DNA of 64,000 nt from DATFYP01 sp035626235. Lineage in GTDB: Archaea > Thermoproteota > Nitrososphaeria > Nitrososphaerales > Gagatemarchaeaceae. Position numbers and translations under genes: made by a program. Numbering within the stretch: the stretch's first letter is position 1; each line of letters opens with the position of its first letter. Positions 41,133 to 49,892 of the stretch are shown in pieces. The stretch spans positions 19,571 through 83,570 of the forward strand of contig DASPOB010000019.1 in assembly GCA_035626235.1 (NCBI GenBank), in the 5' to 3' direction. The notes beneath the pieces are model-generated. The model had not been told where the DNA came from. It did not search any database and was given only the letters and a program-made list of their open reading frames with translations.

Positions 41133-42145
41133 TTCTCCAGTGTCTCGGAGGGCGCCTCCTTCTTGACTTGCAGTCTGGCGAGCCCCGCCTCGACCCTGTC
41201 CCTTGAGAACGAGTGCTCTCCCACCAGGTATGAGAGCAGGCGTTCCCTGTCTGGAGTCCCCCAGACGGGCGAAATCCCCTTCGCAGCCGGGGCGTTGAGG
41301 TACAGGTCCCGGATGCCTTGATAATTCAAGTCCGAAAGCTTGTCCCTTAGCTCCTTGATCTCTTCCAGTCGCCCATACTTCTTCAGGTAGCTCATCGCCC
41401 TTACGGGTCCGACCCCCTCGAACCCGTCGGGGTTGAAGTCGGTCCCAAGCAGGATTGCGAAGTCGACGAGCTGCTCCCGGGTTAGCCCGGTCGCCGACAG
41501 GACCGAGGAGAGCGTGATCCTCTCGGGGACGACGTTGATCATGATACCCTTGGCCGGGAGCCTCCTCTTCCCCGAGATTGTGACGTTCCTCACGAGGATG
41601 GGAGCCCCGAAGACGAGCGAGTCGTGGTCTTGCGACGCGACCGCGTTCACGGTCCCCTCCGAGGCCATCACGGAGGCCTGGGCCTCGCCTTCTGAAGGAG
41701 CGTCCACCCAGGGAATCCCCATCGCCTCGAGCAGTTCCTTCGCGTCCGCGACCATGTCTCTCCTGAGGACCGTCGAAGCCTCGGCAAACTTCCTCGCCTG
41801 GACGGTGTCGCCGGCTTGGAGAGCCCTGAGGTACTGGTCCTTCGCTTCTCTCCTTTGGGCGGAGCGCCTCTCTATCTCCTCCTTCTTGAGGTCAGGAGGC
41901 TTCCCGTCGAAGACGTAGACGAGCTTGATGCCGAGCTCCAAGAGGTTGATGTTGCGATAGAAGAGCCCGGAAATGTGAGAGGTGACCCTTCCCCTAGAAT
42001 CCTTCAGGTGTTCGCCGCTCGGACCGCGGATGATTGCGAGGAACTGGTAAAGAGCGTTGTATCCGTCCACGGCCAGCCTCCAACCAGAGATGTCGGCGAG
42101 CTCGATCTTTTCGCGGGGAATGGCATCGCCGAAGTCTACGCCCAT
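41120..42145 (-). CDS. fen: Flap endonuclease FEN-1
   Basis: 341 residues. Structure-specific 5' nuclease for Okazaki flaps. N domain M-G-V-D-F and F-D-G-K-P-P; I domain E-G-E-A-Q-A-S and S-Q-D-H-D-S-L (acidic metal ligands); helix-hairpin-helix G-T-D-F-N-P-D-G-F-E-G-V-G-P. The C terminus S-E-T-L-E-K-W-F-G is a PCNA-binding PIP-box variant. ATG 30 bp from a GAATAAATCC box. Confidence 0.95.
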   Translation of the reverse strand: MGVDFGDAIPREKIELADISGWRLAVDGYNALYQFLAIIRGPSGEHLKDSRGRVTSHISGLFYRNINLLELGIKLVYVFDGKPPDLKKEEIERRSAQRREAKDQYLRALQAGDTVQARKFAEASTVLRRDMVADAKELLEAMGIPWVDAPSEGEAQASVMASEGTVNAVASQDHDSLVFGAPILVRNVTISGKRRLPAKGIMINVVPERITLSSVLSATGLTREQLVDFAILLGTDFNPDGFEGVGPVRAMSYLKKYGRLEEIKELRDKLSDLNYQGIRDLYLNAPAAKGISPVWGTPDRERLLSYLVGEHSFSRDRVEAGLARLQVKKEAPSETLEKWFG

Positions 42146-42174
42146 CTCGGGCCAGCCGCTGCGCCCGGTCGGAT

Positions 42175-42432
42175 TTATTCGTTGGCTCTGGGGATGCGCA
42201 TTTCCTCAGTAGGTTTTTCGACGAACTCTATCTGACGCCTGTCCTTGCCGACCCATCGCACGGTCACGAGGCCCAGGATTTCAAGCTGCATGAGAAGTTT
42301 GTCCATCTCGTCGGGGGAGCACTTGCCGCCGTTCTTGTTCAGAGCTTCCAGTAGGTCGTCGTCTGTGGCCCTCTTCTTCTCCTTTATCCATTCGAAGGCG
42401 GCGAATCTCAGTGGATAACGCATCAGCTTCAC
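42175..42432 (-). CDS. Small winged-helix-like protein
   Basis: 85 residues: W-I-K-E-K-K-R-A-T-D-D-D-L-L-E-A-L, then M-D-K-L-L-M-Q-L-E-I-L-G-L-V-T-V and a wing-like strand. Resembles archaeal winged-helix DNA-binding proteins. GTG start; a CTTTTATACC box lies about 42 bp upstream. Sits just before fen, 29 bp away, possibly co-transcribed. Confidence 0.65.
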   Translation of the reverse strand: MKLMRYPLRFAAFEWIKEKKRATDDDLLEALNKNGGKCSPDEMDKLLMQLEILGLVTVRWVGKDRRQIEFVEKPTEEMRIPRANE

Positions 42433-42525
42433 TTCAGGCTAGAAACGGCAAGAGGCATGTTCGGTTGCTGGTATAAAAGCTCTGCCCAACCAGGATTCTG
42501 TCGCCTTCGTTGCACGGCAAGGCTC

Positions 42526-42774
42526 TCATTGGAGCATCTCACTCTCGGTCTCCGTCAGAACCCTATGCTTGCCGAATGCGCAGAACCCCGAATCAGTTGC
42601 ATCGGGGCATGGGCAATCGCATTTCTCCCGCTCTGTGACGTAATACGACTGCAACGCAAACCTCAGCTCAAGATGGAAGCATTTCTTGCACATGTGCAAA
42701 GTCTTCAACCTCTTCTTTATTCTCTGTTCCCATTCTTCCCGAGTGATTGTGCGCTTGTCCTCAGTAGACCCCAG
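42526..42774 (-). CDS. Putative small Cys-rich protein downstream of aEF1-beta
   Basis: A protein-like frame: T-I-T-R-E-E-W-E-Q-R-I-K-K-R-L-K then M-C-K-K-C-F-H and C-D-C-P-C-P-D...F-C, a possible metal site. It directly follows the aEF1-beta stop in the same frame, so the first candidate start is CTG 42774; TTG 42714 or 42705 and ATG 42699 would give shorter forms. No family recognised. Confidence 0.45.
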   Translation of the reverse strand: MGSTEDKRTITREEWEQRIKKRLKTLHMCKKCFHLELRFALQSYYVTEREKCDCPCPDATDSGFCAFGKHRVLTETESEMLQ

Positions 42775-42783
42775 CGTGGTTGC

Positions 42784-43071
42784 CTAGGAAGTATGTAGCT
42801 TGCCCGACATCCTGCTGACGCCCATAAAATCGCACTGACCGACTAGTGGTGCTGTTGAGGCAGCATGCTCCACCTTGTCGATCATCCCTTCCTCCTCTGG
42901 CGCCACGACATCCACAATGATGGCCGAAAGCCCGAAGGCGATCGGTTCGATTCTCTGGCCTTTGACGGCGGCGCCTGCTGGAAGCGCCTTCGCCACAGAG
43001 TCCACAATCTTTTGATGCTCTGTCGTTGTGTCCTGGGGAAGCACCTTCAGTCTGATTACGTAGGAGCCCAA
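42784..43071 (-). CDS. aef1B: Translation elongation factor aEF1-beta
   Basis: 95 residues, GDP/GTP exchange factor for aEF1-alpha. Short archaeal form: ferredoxin-like fold with I-R-L-K-V-L-P, G-Q-R-I-E-P-I-A-F-G-L and a C-terminal acidic stretch with D-K-V-E. The usual partner gene, a zinc ribbon, lies 10 bp upstream. TTG start. Confidence 0.93.
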   Translation of the reverse strand: MGSYVIRLKVLPQDTTTEHQKIVDSVAKALPAGAAVKGQRIEPIAFGLSAIIVDVVAPEEEGMIDKVEHAASTAPLVGQCDFMGVSRMSGKLHTS

Positions 43072-43081
43072 GTGTTGCCGC

Positions 43082-43264
43082 CTATGGCCCCTCGAAGCCG
43101 CAGTTCACGCATCTGTAGCGTCTGGAGAACTTCCTGCACTTCTCGCATCTCCAAATCAACGTCTCATGGCAATTGGGGCAGTAGAACTTGGTGGCCCTCT
43201 CAGCTGGCTTGACCGGCCTGTTGCAGGACGAGCATAACGGGAGTGATATTGTCGACTGCGACAT
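43082..43264 (-). CDS. Zinc-ribbon RNA-binding-type protein linked to aEF1-beta
   Basis: 60 residues with four C-x2-C knuckles: C-S-S-C, C-P-N-C-H, C-E-K-C and C-V-N-C-G, making two zinc ribbons. This small protein precedes aEF1-beta in most archaea. Leaderless ATG about 30 bp from a CCTATATG box; first gene of the pair. Confidence 0.88.
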   Translation of the reverse strand: MSQSTISLPLCSSCNRPVKPAERATKFYCPNCHETLIWRCEKCRKFSRRYRCVNCGFEGP

Positions 43265-43318
43265 TTCTCAAGAACCCCCTCGGGAACCAGCACATATAGG
43301 TTGCTGAGTGCGAAGTTG

Positions 43319-44467
43319 TCAGGGTCCAGTAAGGAGGGACTTCGCCTCTACCGAGGCGACAACTTTGGCGAGCCTCAGGATGCCGGTGACCCCCAGGGCC
43401 CCCAATAACGCCGACGCATGAAAGTCGAAGTCCGATCTGGACAGTTTCGTAAGCAACTTGGGAGACGAAAGCAGTGAGACTACCGAGTCCATGTCGGGGT
43501 TCGAAAGCTTGCTGAAGACTCGCCTGATCCTCAGCATGCTCCTCATCTCCTTGAGGTAACGCGACTCCCAGTCAGGCTGGTAGCGGGCTAGCATTGCAGG
43601 TTCTCCGAGTTGAATCGAGTCGCTGAGCCAACGGGCGGCTATGACCGCCCCTGCCACCGAGGTCGATATCCCGCCAGCCGTGGTCGGTTTGACCTGGCCC
43701 GCCGACTCGCCGACCTTGACTCTCCTGCCGACTGCGAACTCTTCTACCGGCCCGCCGACATAAATGGGCGCAGCAACCCTCCGAAGCCTCTTGTGCGGCC
43801 TCGTCGAGAGGAAGGAGTCCAGCGCCTCGAAGGCGTCGATGCCGCGGCCGGCTGCGCCCACCTTCGCCAACCTTGGGCCGTAGGGAATGACCCAGGCGAA
43901 GAAGCCAGGATATTTTTCTGCGTCCGCGAAGATTTCGACGACTCTCTCGTTGATCCAGTCCGCTTCGATTTCGTACTTGGCCGCCGACAGTATGCCGGAG
44001 CGGTGGCTCGAAGAAGGGCCGGTAGCGTCAACGTAGTATTTCGCCTCCACCAATTCGCCTCCTACATTGACACTCACCCCTTGGTGCGACTCCGTAGCCA
44101 CGGCAGCCCTCGCCCTGGTCTGCAGTCTTGCTCCCCAGGACTCCGCCCTTTCGGCGAGCTGCTTGTCATAGGCGCTTCTGTCGAGAACCACCACATCGAG
44201 CCCGGTGGCGTTGACGGCGAGGTCCCTGCCGCCAGGCGAATGAACCACCGCCGAGGCGATCTCGTTCTGAATCACCTCCCTCTTGGGTGCGAAGCCGTAG
44301 CGTCTGAGGCCCCTAAGGCTGACAAGGCCGTCGCACTTTTCCGGCTCTCCGATCTCGTCGTGCTCTTCCGCGACGAGCACGGAGATCCCCCTCTTCGCTG
44401 CCTCCGCGGCAAAGGCCAGGCCCGCGACGCTTCCCCCACCAACCACGGCGTCGTACTTCTTGGCCAT
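43319..44467 (-). CDS. Geranylgeranyl reductase family flavoprotein
   Basis: 382 residues. FAD Rossmann start D-A-V-V-G-G-G-S-V-A-G, then E-K-C-D-G-L-V-S (GGR family PxxKxCG-like cysteine), V-D-A-T-G-P-S and G-E-S-A-G-Q-V-K-P-T-T-A-G-G-I. The family saturates isoprenoid chains of archaeal lipids or menaquinone. Leaderless ATG 28 bp from a GGTTAAAGG box. Chain substrate not determined. Confidence 0.9.
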   Translation of the reverse strand: MAKKYDAVVGGGSVAGLAFAAEAAKRGISVLVAEEHDEIGEPEKCDGLVSLRGLRRYGFAPKREVIQNEIASAVVHSPGGRDLAVNATGLDVVVLDRSAYDKQLAERAESWGARLQTRARAAVATESHQGVSVNVGGELVEAKYYVDATGPSSSHRSGILSAAKYEIEADWINERVVEIFADAEKYPGFFAWVIPYGPRLAKVGAAGRGIDAFEALDSFLSTRPHKRLRRVAAPIYVGGPVEEFAVGRRVKVGESAGQVKPTTAGGISTSVAGAVIAARWLSDSIQLGEPAMLARYQPDWESRYLKEMRSMLRIRRVFSKLSNPDMDSVVSLLSSPKLLTKLSRSDFDFHASALLGALGVTGILRLAKVVASVEAKSLLTGP

Positions 44468-44533
44468 GAGGACGCTGACCTTCTGTGCAAGCCTTTAACC
44501 CGCTGGTATAAACCGTTGGGCAGGAAGGAGCGA

Positions 44534-44881
44534 ATGAAACAGGCGATTGTGGCCAGGCAGGACATCAGGATGGGAAAGGGCAAGTTGGCGGCCCAGGTGG
44601 CCCACGCTTCGCTGTCCGCTGCTGAGGAAGCGACCAAGAGGCATGAAGACTGGTACCAAGAGTGGAAAGATGAGGGCCAGAAGAAGGTCGTCCTGAAGGT
44701 CCAATCCGAGGGGGAACTTCGGGAACTTCTCAAGGCCGCGAGGATTGCGAAGCTCCCTGCTGCACTCATAGAAGACCGGGGGCTCACTCAGCTGGAACCT
44801 GGGACGGTGACCTGCCTCGGAATCGGCCCAGGACCGGATCCTGACATAGACGCGATCACCGGCAAGCTCAAGCTGCTATGA
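44534..44881 (+). CDS. pth2: Peptidyl-tRNA hydrolase Pth2
   Basis: 115 residues. Recycles peptidyl-tRNA. Signature M-K-Q-A-I-V-A-R-Q-D-I-R-M-G-K-G-K-L-A-A-Q-V-A-H-A-S, with later E-D-R-G-L-T-Q-L-E-P-G-T and G-I-G-P. ATG with an AAGGAG site; longer readings run antisense to the reductase. Its TGA overlaps the truD ATG. Confidence 0.95.
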   Translation: MKQAIVARQDIRMGKGKLAAQVAHASLSAAEEATKRHEDWYQEWKDEGQKKVVLKVQSEGELRELLKAARIAKLPAALIEDRGLTQLEPGTVTCLGIGPGPDPDIDAITGKLKLL

Positions 44882-46146
44882 TCATCCCCCCAGAAGCCGA
44901 AATGAGAGCGGGCGTAGAGTTGTATGTCAGCCAGACTCCCCCCTGCCCAGCGACGTTGAAGACCGTCCCGGAAGACTTCAAGGTCGAAGAGAGCCTAGCG
45001 GGATTCAAAGTCCTCGACGAGGGCGGACGCTCCCTGCTGCCGCTCTACAAGGTAGTGAAGAGGGGGACCGACACCTTCCACATACAAGCGGAGCTTGCTG
45101 ACGCCCTGAAGAGCAGAGTCAGTTTCGCGGGGCTGAAGGACAAGAGGGCTGTATCGGTCCAGTTCGCAACCCCGGTGAGCACGCGAGCCGAACGGCCACG
45201 TCTCGTCGAGCGAGAGAGATTCCGCGCCGAGCTCGTAGGGTACGTGGAGAGACCGATCGGGAAGGGGGCGATATCGGCGAACCGATTCGAAGTCGTCCTC
45301 AGGGGCTGCTGTGAGGAAATCGGGGCGCGAATCGCCGAGGCCTACGACCTGGCAGCATCGCGGAAGCTCCCAAACTTCTACGGCCTTCAGAGGTTCGGAG
45401 GTAAGGGGGCCCTAACTCACAGGGTTGGAAAGGAGATGATCAAGGGCAGGTTCGAAGAGGCGTCGCGAATCCTCCTCTGCGAGCCTCGCGAGACGGACGA
45501 CGAAGAGACCAGTGAGGCGAGGGAAGCGTTCTCTCAAGGAAGATACCTTGAAGGGTGGAGGCACCTGCCCCGAGGGCAGGACGTGGAAAGGACGGTTGCC
45601 AGGCGACTGGCCGACAGTCCCGACGACCCGCTGCGGGGACTGAGGGCCGTCCACATAGGCCTGAGGAGGCTGTTCACGCAAGCATACCAGTCGTATCTCT
45701 TCAACAGGGCGCTCAGCTTGGCGGTCAGGCTCGGCCTAGACATCTCAGGCCCGGAGGCGGGGGACAATTGGGGAGAAGTGTCCGCGGACGGCATCGTCCT
45801 CTTCAAGGTTCATGGAGTGAAAGAGCCCCAGACGGCGGGAGCCGTTCCTCTGCTTCAACTGGCCGGCTACGCTTACCGGAACTACCGGTCGAGATTCGAT
45901 GCGTGCGTTGAGCAGGTCATGGCACAGGAGGGAGTGACGGCCAAAGAGTTCTTCGTGAATCAGATGCAGGAGGTCAGCGTGGAGGGGGGCTTCAGGAGGC
46001 CCTTCATGGCGGTCAAGGACCTCTCCTACTCTGTTCAGCCGAGGACCGCCACACTAGGGTTCACCCTGGCCAGGGGCGAGTACGCCACCGTTCTGCTCAG
46101 GGAGGTCGTGAAACCGGTCGACCCCTCCGCCCAAGGATTCGCCTAA
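44878..46146 (+). CDS. truD: tRNA pseudouridine(13) synthase TruD
   Basis: 422 residues. N-terminal V-P-E-D-F-K-V-E-E, catalytic Asp in F-A-G-L-K-D-K-R-A-V, N-F-Y-G-L-Q-R-F-G and a TRUD insertion domain. Archaeal length and order. Translationally coupled to pth2 by a 4-bp overlap; this pairing is common in archaea. Confidence 0.94.
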   Translation: MIIPPEAEMRAGVELYVSQTPPCPATLKTVPEDFKVEESLAGFKVLDEGGRSLLPLYKVVKRGTDTFHIQAELADALKSRVSFAGLKDKRAVSVQFATPVSTRAERPRLVERERFRAELVGYVERPIGKGAISANRFEVVLRGCCEEIGARIAEAYDLAASRKLPNFYGLQRFGGKGALTHRVGKEMIKGRFEEASRILLCEPRETDDEETSEAREAFSQGRYLEGWRHLPRGQDVERTVARRLADSPDDPLRGLRAVHIGLRRLFTQAYQSYLFNRALSLAVRLGLDISGPEAGDNWGEVSADGIVLFKVHGVKEPQTAGAVPLLQLAGYAYRNYRSRFDACVEQVMAQEGVTAKEFFVNQMQEVSVEGGFRRPFMAVKDLSYSVQPRTATLGFTLARGEYATVLLREVVKPVDPSAQGFA

Positions 46147-46195
46147 GCGCTGAGAACCCTTATACATCGATGCCCGCGGGGCACTCCGAAACCGC

Positions 46196-47191
46196 ATGTC
46201 TCAGGACGTGTACGACCTGACCATCGTCGGCGCGGGACCGGTGGGCCTGTTCGCCACTTTCTACGCGGGCCTAAGGCAGATGAAGACCAAGATAATCGAC
46301 GCGCTGGACGAGCCGGGAGGACAAGTGGCCGTTCTCTACCCGGAGAAGTACATCTTCGACGTCCCAGGCTACACGAAGATCTTAGCCAAGGACCTCGTCA
46401 AGAGCTTGGTCGACCAGGCTTTCCAGTACAGCCCAGCAATCGTGCTGGGGGAACGAGTGGTCGCCCTCGGGAGGACAGACGGGGTGCTTCAGCTCAAAAC
46501 GGACAGGGGAGCGGTTCACCTCTCGAAGGCCGTCCTGATAGCGGCTGGGGTAGGGGCATTCTCTCCCAATCGGCTCGAGGCGCAAGGGGTCGCGGACTAC
46601 GAAGGCAAAGGGGTGTTCTACTCGGTGAAGGACAAGAACGCCTTCGCGGGGAAGCGGATACTCATCGTGGGAGGGGGAGACTCCGCAGTCGACTGGGCGC
46701 TGGCGATGAAAGATTTCGCCAGGAGCATCACGCTCGTTCACAGGAGGGATGTATTCAGGGCGCACGAGCTCAGCGTCAGGGAGCTGATCAACTCCAGCGT
46801 GGACATCAAATTGTTCTACGAAGTCAAGAAGGTAATCGGGGACGGGGCGAACGTGACCCAGGCGGTCGTCTTCGACAACAGGACGCGGGCGGAGACCACG
46901 CTGGACGTCGACGTAATCCTGGTGAACATCGGGTTCAGGGCAGACCTGGGGCCGATAAAGGACTGGGGGCTGGAGATAGAGGGGAGAGAAATCAGGGTCA
47001 ACGGGAAGATGGAGACCAACATCCCGGGGGTCTACGCCGCGGGGGACATAGCCGGGCCTATCGATGGCGTGAAACTGAACCTAATCGCGACGGGCTACGC
47101 GCAAGCCGCTCTTGCAGTCAACGTGGCAAAGGCCTACGTCGACCCGGACTCCAAGATATTCCCCGGCCACAGCAGCGAGATGAAGAGGTAG
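46196..47191 (+). CDS. Ferredoxin/flavodoxin-NADP+ reductase, thioredoxin-reductase-like
   Basis: 331 residues. FAD motif I-V-G-A-G-P-V-G, NADP motif V-G-G-G-D-S-A-V-D-W-A and C-terminal A-A-G-D-I-A-G. It has no C-x2-C redox pair, which separates it from thioredoxin reductase and points to the YumC-type FNR. ATG about 35 bp after a CTTATACA box. Would exchange electrons between ferredoxin and NADP(H). Confidence 0.9.
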   Translation: MSQDVYDLTIVGAGPVGLFATFYAGLRQMKTKIIDALDEPGGQVAVLYPEKYIFDVPGYTKILAKDLVKSLVDQAFQYSPAIVLGERVVALGRTDGVLQLKTDRGAVHLSKAVLIAAGVGAFSPNRLEAQGVADYEGKGVFYSVKDKNAFAGKRILIVGGGDSAVDWALAMKDFARSITLVHRRDVFRAHELSVRELINSSVDIKLFYEVKKVIGDGANVTQAVVFDNRTRAETTLDVDVILVNIGFRADLGPIKDWGLEIEGREIRVNGKMETNIPGVYAAGDIAGPIDGVKLNLIATGYAQAALAVNVAKAYVDPDSKIFPGHSSEMKR

Positions 47192-47193
47192 GC

Positions 47194-47649
47194 CTAGGAG
47201 AGGGCGCCGAGGGCCCTTCTGTAGTTGTAGTCCTTTACTATTGCCGGGTGCAGCGGGTCCACCAGGACGCATTCGTACCATGCGAACCTTCCGTCACTCC
47301 AGAGGGGATAGGAACCGAGCAGCTTCATGTTTGGGTACCTCTCGGAAACCCTACGTTCAGCCACCGACTGGGACGAGACGTCTGACTTGATCTTCAGGAC
47401 GCCCATGTGCTTCGGCCTTCTCCCCGATGTGGGCCTCTTCTTCCTCATCCCTCCGCGGGAGACCCTCGCCCTGACCACCACGACCCCTTCCTTCGCCCTG
47501 TAGCCTATTGCCCTGGCCCTGTCGAGCCTGGTCGGCCTTTCAAGCCTGAGCATGGCTGGCTCCTTCCTGAGCTGGACGGCCCTGTCTCTGATGTTCCCGG
47601 ACTTGTCATGGAATATGCCCTGCCAAGTCCTCGAAATCTGGCTGTACAT
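47194..47649 (-). CDS. rpl15e: Large ribosomal subunit protein eL15
   Basis: 151 residues. R-L-E-R-P-T-R-L-D-R-A-R and G-Y-R-A-K-x-G-V-V-V-V-R-x-R-V, then G-G-x-R-K-x-R-P and N-Y-R-R-A-L. Short N terminus compared with eukaryotes, normal for archaea. ATG 36 bp after a GTTTATTTG box. Convergent with the FNR gene (2-bp gap). Confidence 0.95.
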   Translation of the reverse strand: MYSQISRTWQGIFHDKSGNIRDRAVQLRKEPAMLRLERPTRLDRARAIGYRAKEGVVVVRARVSRGGMRKKRPTSGRRPKHMGVLKIKSDVSSQSVAERRVSERYPNMKLLGSYPLWSDGRFAWYECVLVDPLHPAIVKDYNYRRALGALS

Positions 47650-47697
47650 GAGCGGTGGGCGCCTCGCCTTTGGACGGCAAATAAACGTTCTTGGAGG

Positions 47698-48597
47698 CTA
47701 GGACCCCGTGAAGAAGGCTCTCACCTTCTCGCCCGTTATCGATATGGCGTCCACCTGCGCCTCCTCGGTCTGGCCCCCTATGTGGGGGGTCAGAATGGTA
47801 TTGGGCGCGTTCAGGATTTCTCCTGTTGGTGGTTCCCTCTCGAAGACGTCAAGAGCCGCGCCTGCGATGACGCCGTCCCTGAGAGCCGCGCCCAATGCCC
47901 CCTCATCTACGACCCCTCCCCTCGAAGTGTTGATCACAAAGGCGGTCTTCTTCATCTTCGAAAGGCGGCTGCCATTCACTAGATGGCCCGTCTCGTTCGT
48001 CATCGGGACGTGTAGAGTGACGTAGTCGGCCTGGGCAAAGACTTCGTCGAGCCCGACCACCTTGCACTGAAGCTTCTCAATCACGTCTGGCGGAATCGTG
48101 ATTACGTCGTAGATGATGACAGACATCCCCAGTGCGCGGGCGATCTCGGCTATTCGGCGCCCGATTCTCCCAAGCCCGACGATGCCCAGGACCTTCCCCT
48201 TCAGCTCCCGTCCGACGAGGGCATTCTTGTCCCACTTCCCCTGCCTCATCGACGCGTCTGCAGAAACAAGCTTCCTGCTAAGCGCGAGCATGAGGAGAGT
48301 GACATGTTCCGCCACCGCCTCCACGAGAGACTCCGGACTGTTCACCACCTGGACCCCCTTCGCCTTGGCGTATTCTACGTCCACGTTGTCGAGCCCGGTT
48401 CCGGGACGCGCGACGAGGCGTAGCCTCGTCGCCCTATCAAGGACCTCGCGGTCGACCTTTGTCCTGCTCCTGACGATGAGAGCGTCATACTCCCCCACAA
48501 TCTTCAGTAGTTCTTCCCTGCTTATGCCGGGCTTGTTGTCCGCCATTATGCCCGGGCCCAGGGCAAGGTGCTCGGTTTCAACGTGGTCGCAGATCAA
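47698..48597 (-). CDS. D-2-hydroxyacid dehydrogenase (phosphoglycerate dehydrogenase-like)
   Basis: 299 residues from TTG 48597. NAD motif G-I-V-G-L-G-R-I-G-R-R; catalytic Arg (N-T-S-R-G-G), Glu (D-V-F-E-R-E-P-P) and His (T-P-H-I-G-G) are all present. A-R-P-G-T-G-L-D-N-V-D fits phosphoglycerate dehydrogenase (serine synthesis), without an ACT domain. In-frame CTG 48609, nine bases after GAGGG, would add M-A-K-V and matches the family start better. Confidence 0.87.
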   Translation of the reverse strand: MICDHVETEHLALGPGIMADNKPGISREELLKIVGEYDALIVRSRTKVDREVLDRATRLRLVARPGTGLDNVDVEYAKAKGVQVVNSPESLVEAVAEHVTLLMLALSRKLVSADASMRQGKWDKNALVGRELKGKVLGIVGLGRIGRRIAEIARALGMSVIIYDVITIPPDVIEKLQCKVVGLDEVFAQADYVTLHVPMTNETGHLVNGSRLSKMKKTAFVINTSRGGVVDEGALGAALRDGVIAGAALDVFEREPPTGEILNAPNTILTPHIGGQTEEAQVDAISITGEKVRAFFTGS

Positions 48598-49838
48598 GAC
48601 CTTTGCCAGAGTCTCATTCCCTCGCTGGCGGCCTCGAGGATGGGCGATATATCATTTGAACCGCTGTGGTCGAGGCTCGTCAGGTCCCCGAGAACAACTC
48701 CCTTGGACACCATCAGAGCGAAGAGTTCCGGGGAAGGCCCATCCTCACTGCTGACAGACTGAACGCCTAGAATCCTTCTGCTCCTCACCTCGAAGACGAT
48801 GGAACAGCCTGACCTTTCGTCCGGGCCCGAAGAGGACTCAAGGGCCTCGTACCCGGCAGCCCTTGCTTCCCTCAGAGAAAGGCCGGCGAGCGCGACGGAG
48901 AGTCCGAGAATCCTGCCGGACAACACCCCGACGGCGGCCATGAACGCACACCCGCCGGCAGCGTTGGAACCTGCGACTGCACCGGACGTTCTAGCCGTGG
49001 TCCCGGACATCAGGGAAATCGAGACCCCGCCCGCCACGCGCTCGGCGCACCCCCCCGCGGCGTAGAGGTTGGGCACAGACGAAATCATGCTCGGTTCGAC
49101 TAGAATCCCACCGGATGGGCCCGTTTCGGCGGGGACCGACGGGACATGGGGCACCCTCGAAGGGACGATGACGATTGCGTCGCACAGGTGGACTTCACCT
49201 CCCACGAGCGCGGCTTCGACCCGGTCCACTCCCATCGCCTTCAGGATTGGCGACGACTGGATTGACACCCCAAGACGGCTGGCTGCCTTGAGAACGTGGC
49301 CGCGCACGAGGGAGCAGAAGCGGGAGGGCAGGATTCCGCCGGGAGCGACGACCGTGACCTGGACCCCTTTCCTCACGAGCCAGTGGGCAACCCCGAGGGC
49401 CGTGGAGCCTGTCCCTCCCAGGAGGACCTTGGAATATCTGAAGCAGCAATCTCTCAATTCGGTGTAGCTGTCCTCGCTCGCCAGTACATGCACGCCGGAC
49501 TTTCCGCACCCGGGGAGAGCGACAGGGACGCACGCGGTGCCTGCAGAAACCACTACGGAGTCGAAGAAGTGGCGGCCACTGCGGGAGACCACGGCGAGGT
49601 CGTCTCCCACACTAGAAACCATCTGGTCGCATCGCAAGTCCACCCCAGACCGGGTCAGGGCGGCCCCGGTCTCACTCCTGGTGGGAGCCGAGTCCTCCAG
49701 GAGCCCCAGCCAATCCTGCCTTGGAGTCGGGAGCCGGGGCGAGCCTTCGAAGAGCGTGACCCTGGCCCCTTCCCTGACGCCGGCGAGCGCTGCTTCAACC
49801 CCCGCGGGCCCGCACCCGACCACACACACGCGTCGCAA
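48594..49838 (-). CDS. FAD-dependent pyridine nucleotide-disulfide oxidoreductase family protein
   Basis: 414 residues. FAD motif V-V-G-C-G-P-A-G-V-E, NAD motif L-L-G-G-T-G-S-T-A-L-G and A-A-G-G-C-A-E at the second FAD site. Unusually Ser- and Cys-rich, with G-C-A-E in place of the common G-D-x-A. The C-terminal 110 residues form a CoA-disulfide-reductase-like dimer domain. TTG start shares a TATA element with ychF. Substrate unknown. Confidence 0.8.
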   Translation of the reverse strand: MRRVCVVGCGPAGVEAALAGVREGARVTLFEGSPRLPTPRQDWLGLLEDSAPTRSETGAALTRSGVDLRCDQMVSSVGDDLAVVSRSGRHFFDSVVVSAGTACVPVALPGCGKSGVHVLASEDSYTELRDCCFRYSKVLLGGTGSTALGVAHWLVRKGVQVTVVAPGGILPSRFCSLVRGHVLKAASRLGVSIQSSPILKAMGVDRVEAALVGGEVHLCDAIVIVPSRVPHVPSVPAETGPSGGILVEPSMISSVPNLYAAGGCAERVAGGVSISLMSGTTARTSGAVAGSNAAGGCAFMAAVGVLSGRILGLSVALAGLSLREARAAGYEALESSSGPDERSGCSIVFEVRSRRILGVQSVSSEDGPSPELFALMVSKGVVLGDLTSLDHSGSNDISPILEAASEGMRLWQRS

Positions 49839-49862
49839 GACGGGCGCGTAGTGCGTTAGACG

Positions 49863-49870
49863 GTTATAAC
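49863..49870. promoter_or_regulatory. Palindromic bidirectional TATA box
   Basis: GTTATAAC, a perfect 8-bp palindrome. Its centre is 26-27 bp before the GTG of ychF (rightward, 49893) and 28-29 bp before the TTG of the flavoprotein (leftward, 49838). Both distances fit leaderless archaeal promoters, and no other AT-rich box lies in the 54-bp gap. Confidence 0.65.
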
Positions 49871-49892
49871 GTGGCTCGATATTGCGACGGGC

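Noticed and set aside
42457..42798. 113-codon plus frame
   Set aside because: Composition is random-like, and the opposite strand holds a better Cys-rich frame.
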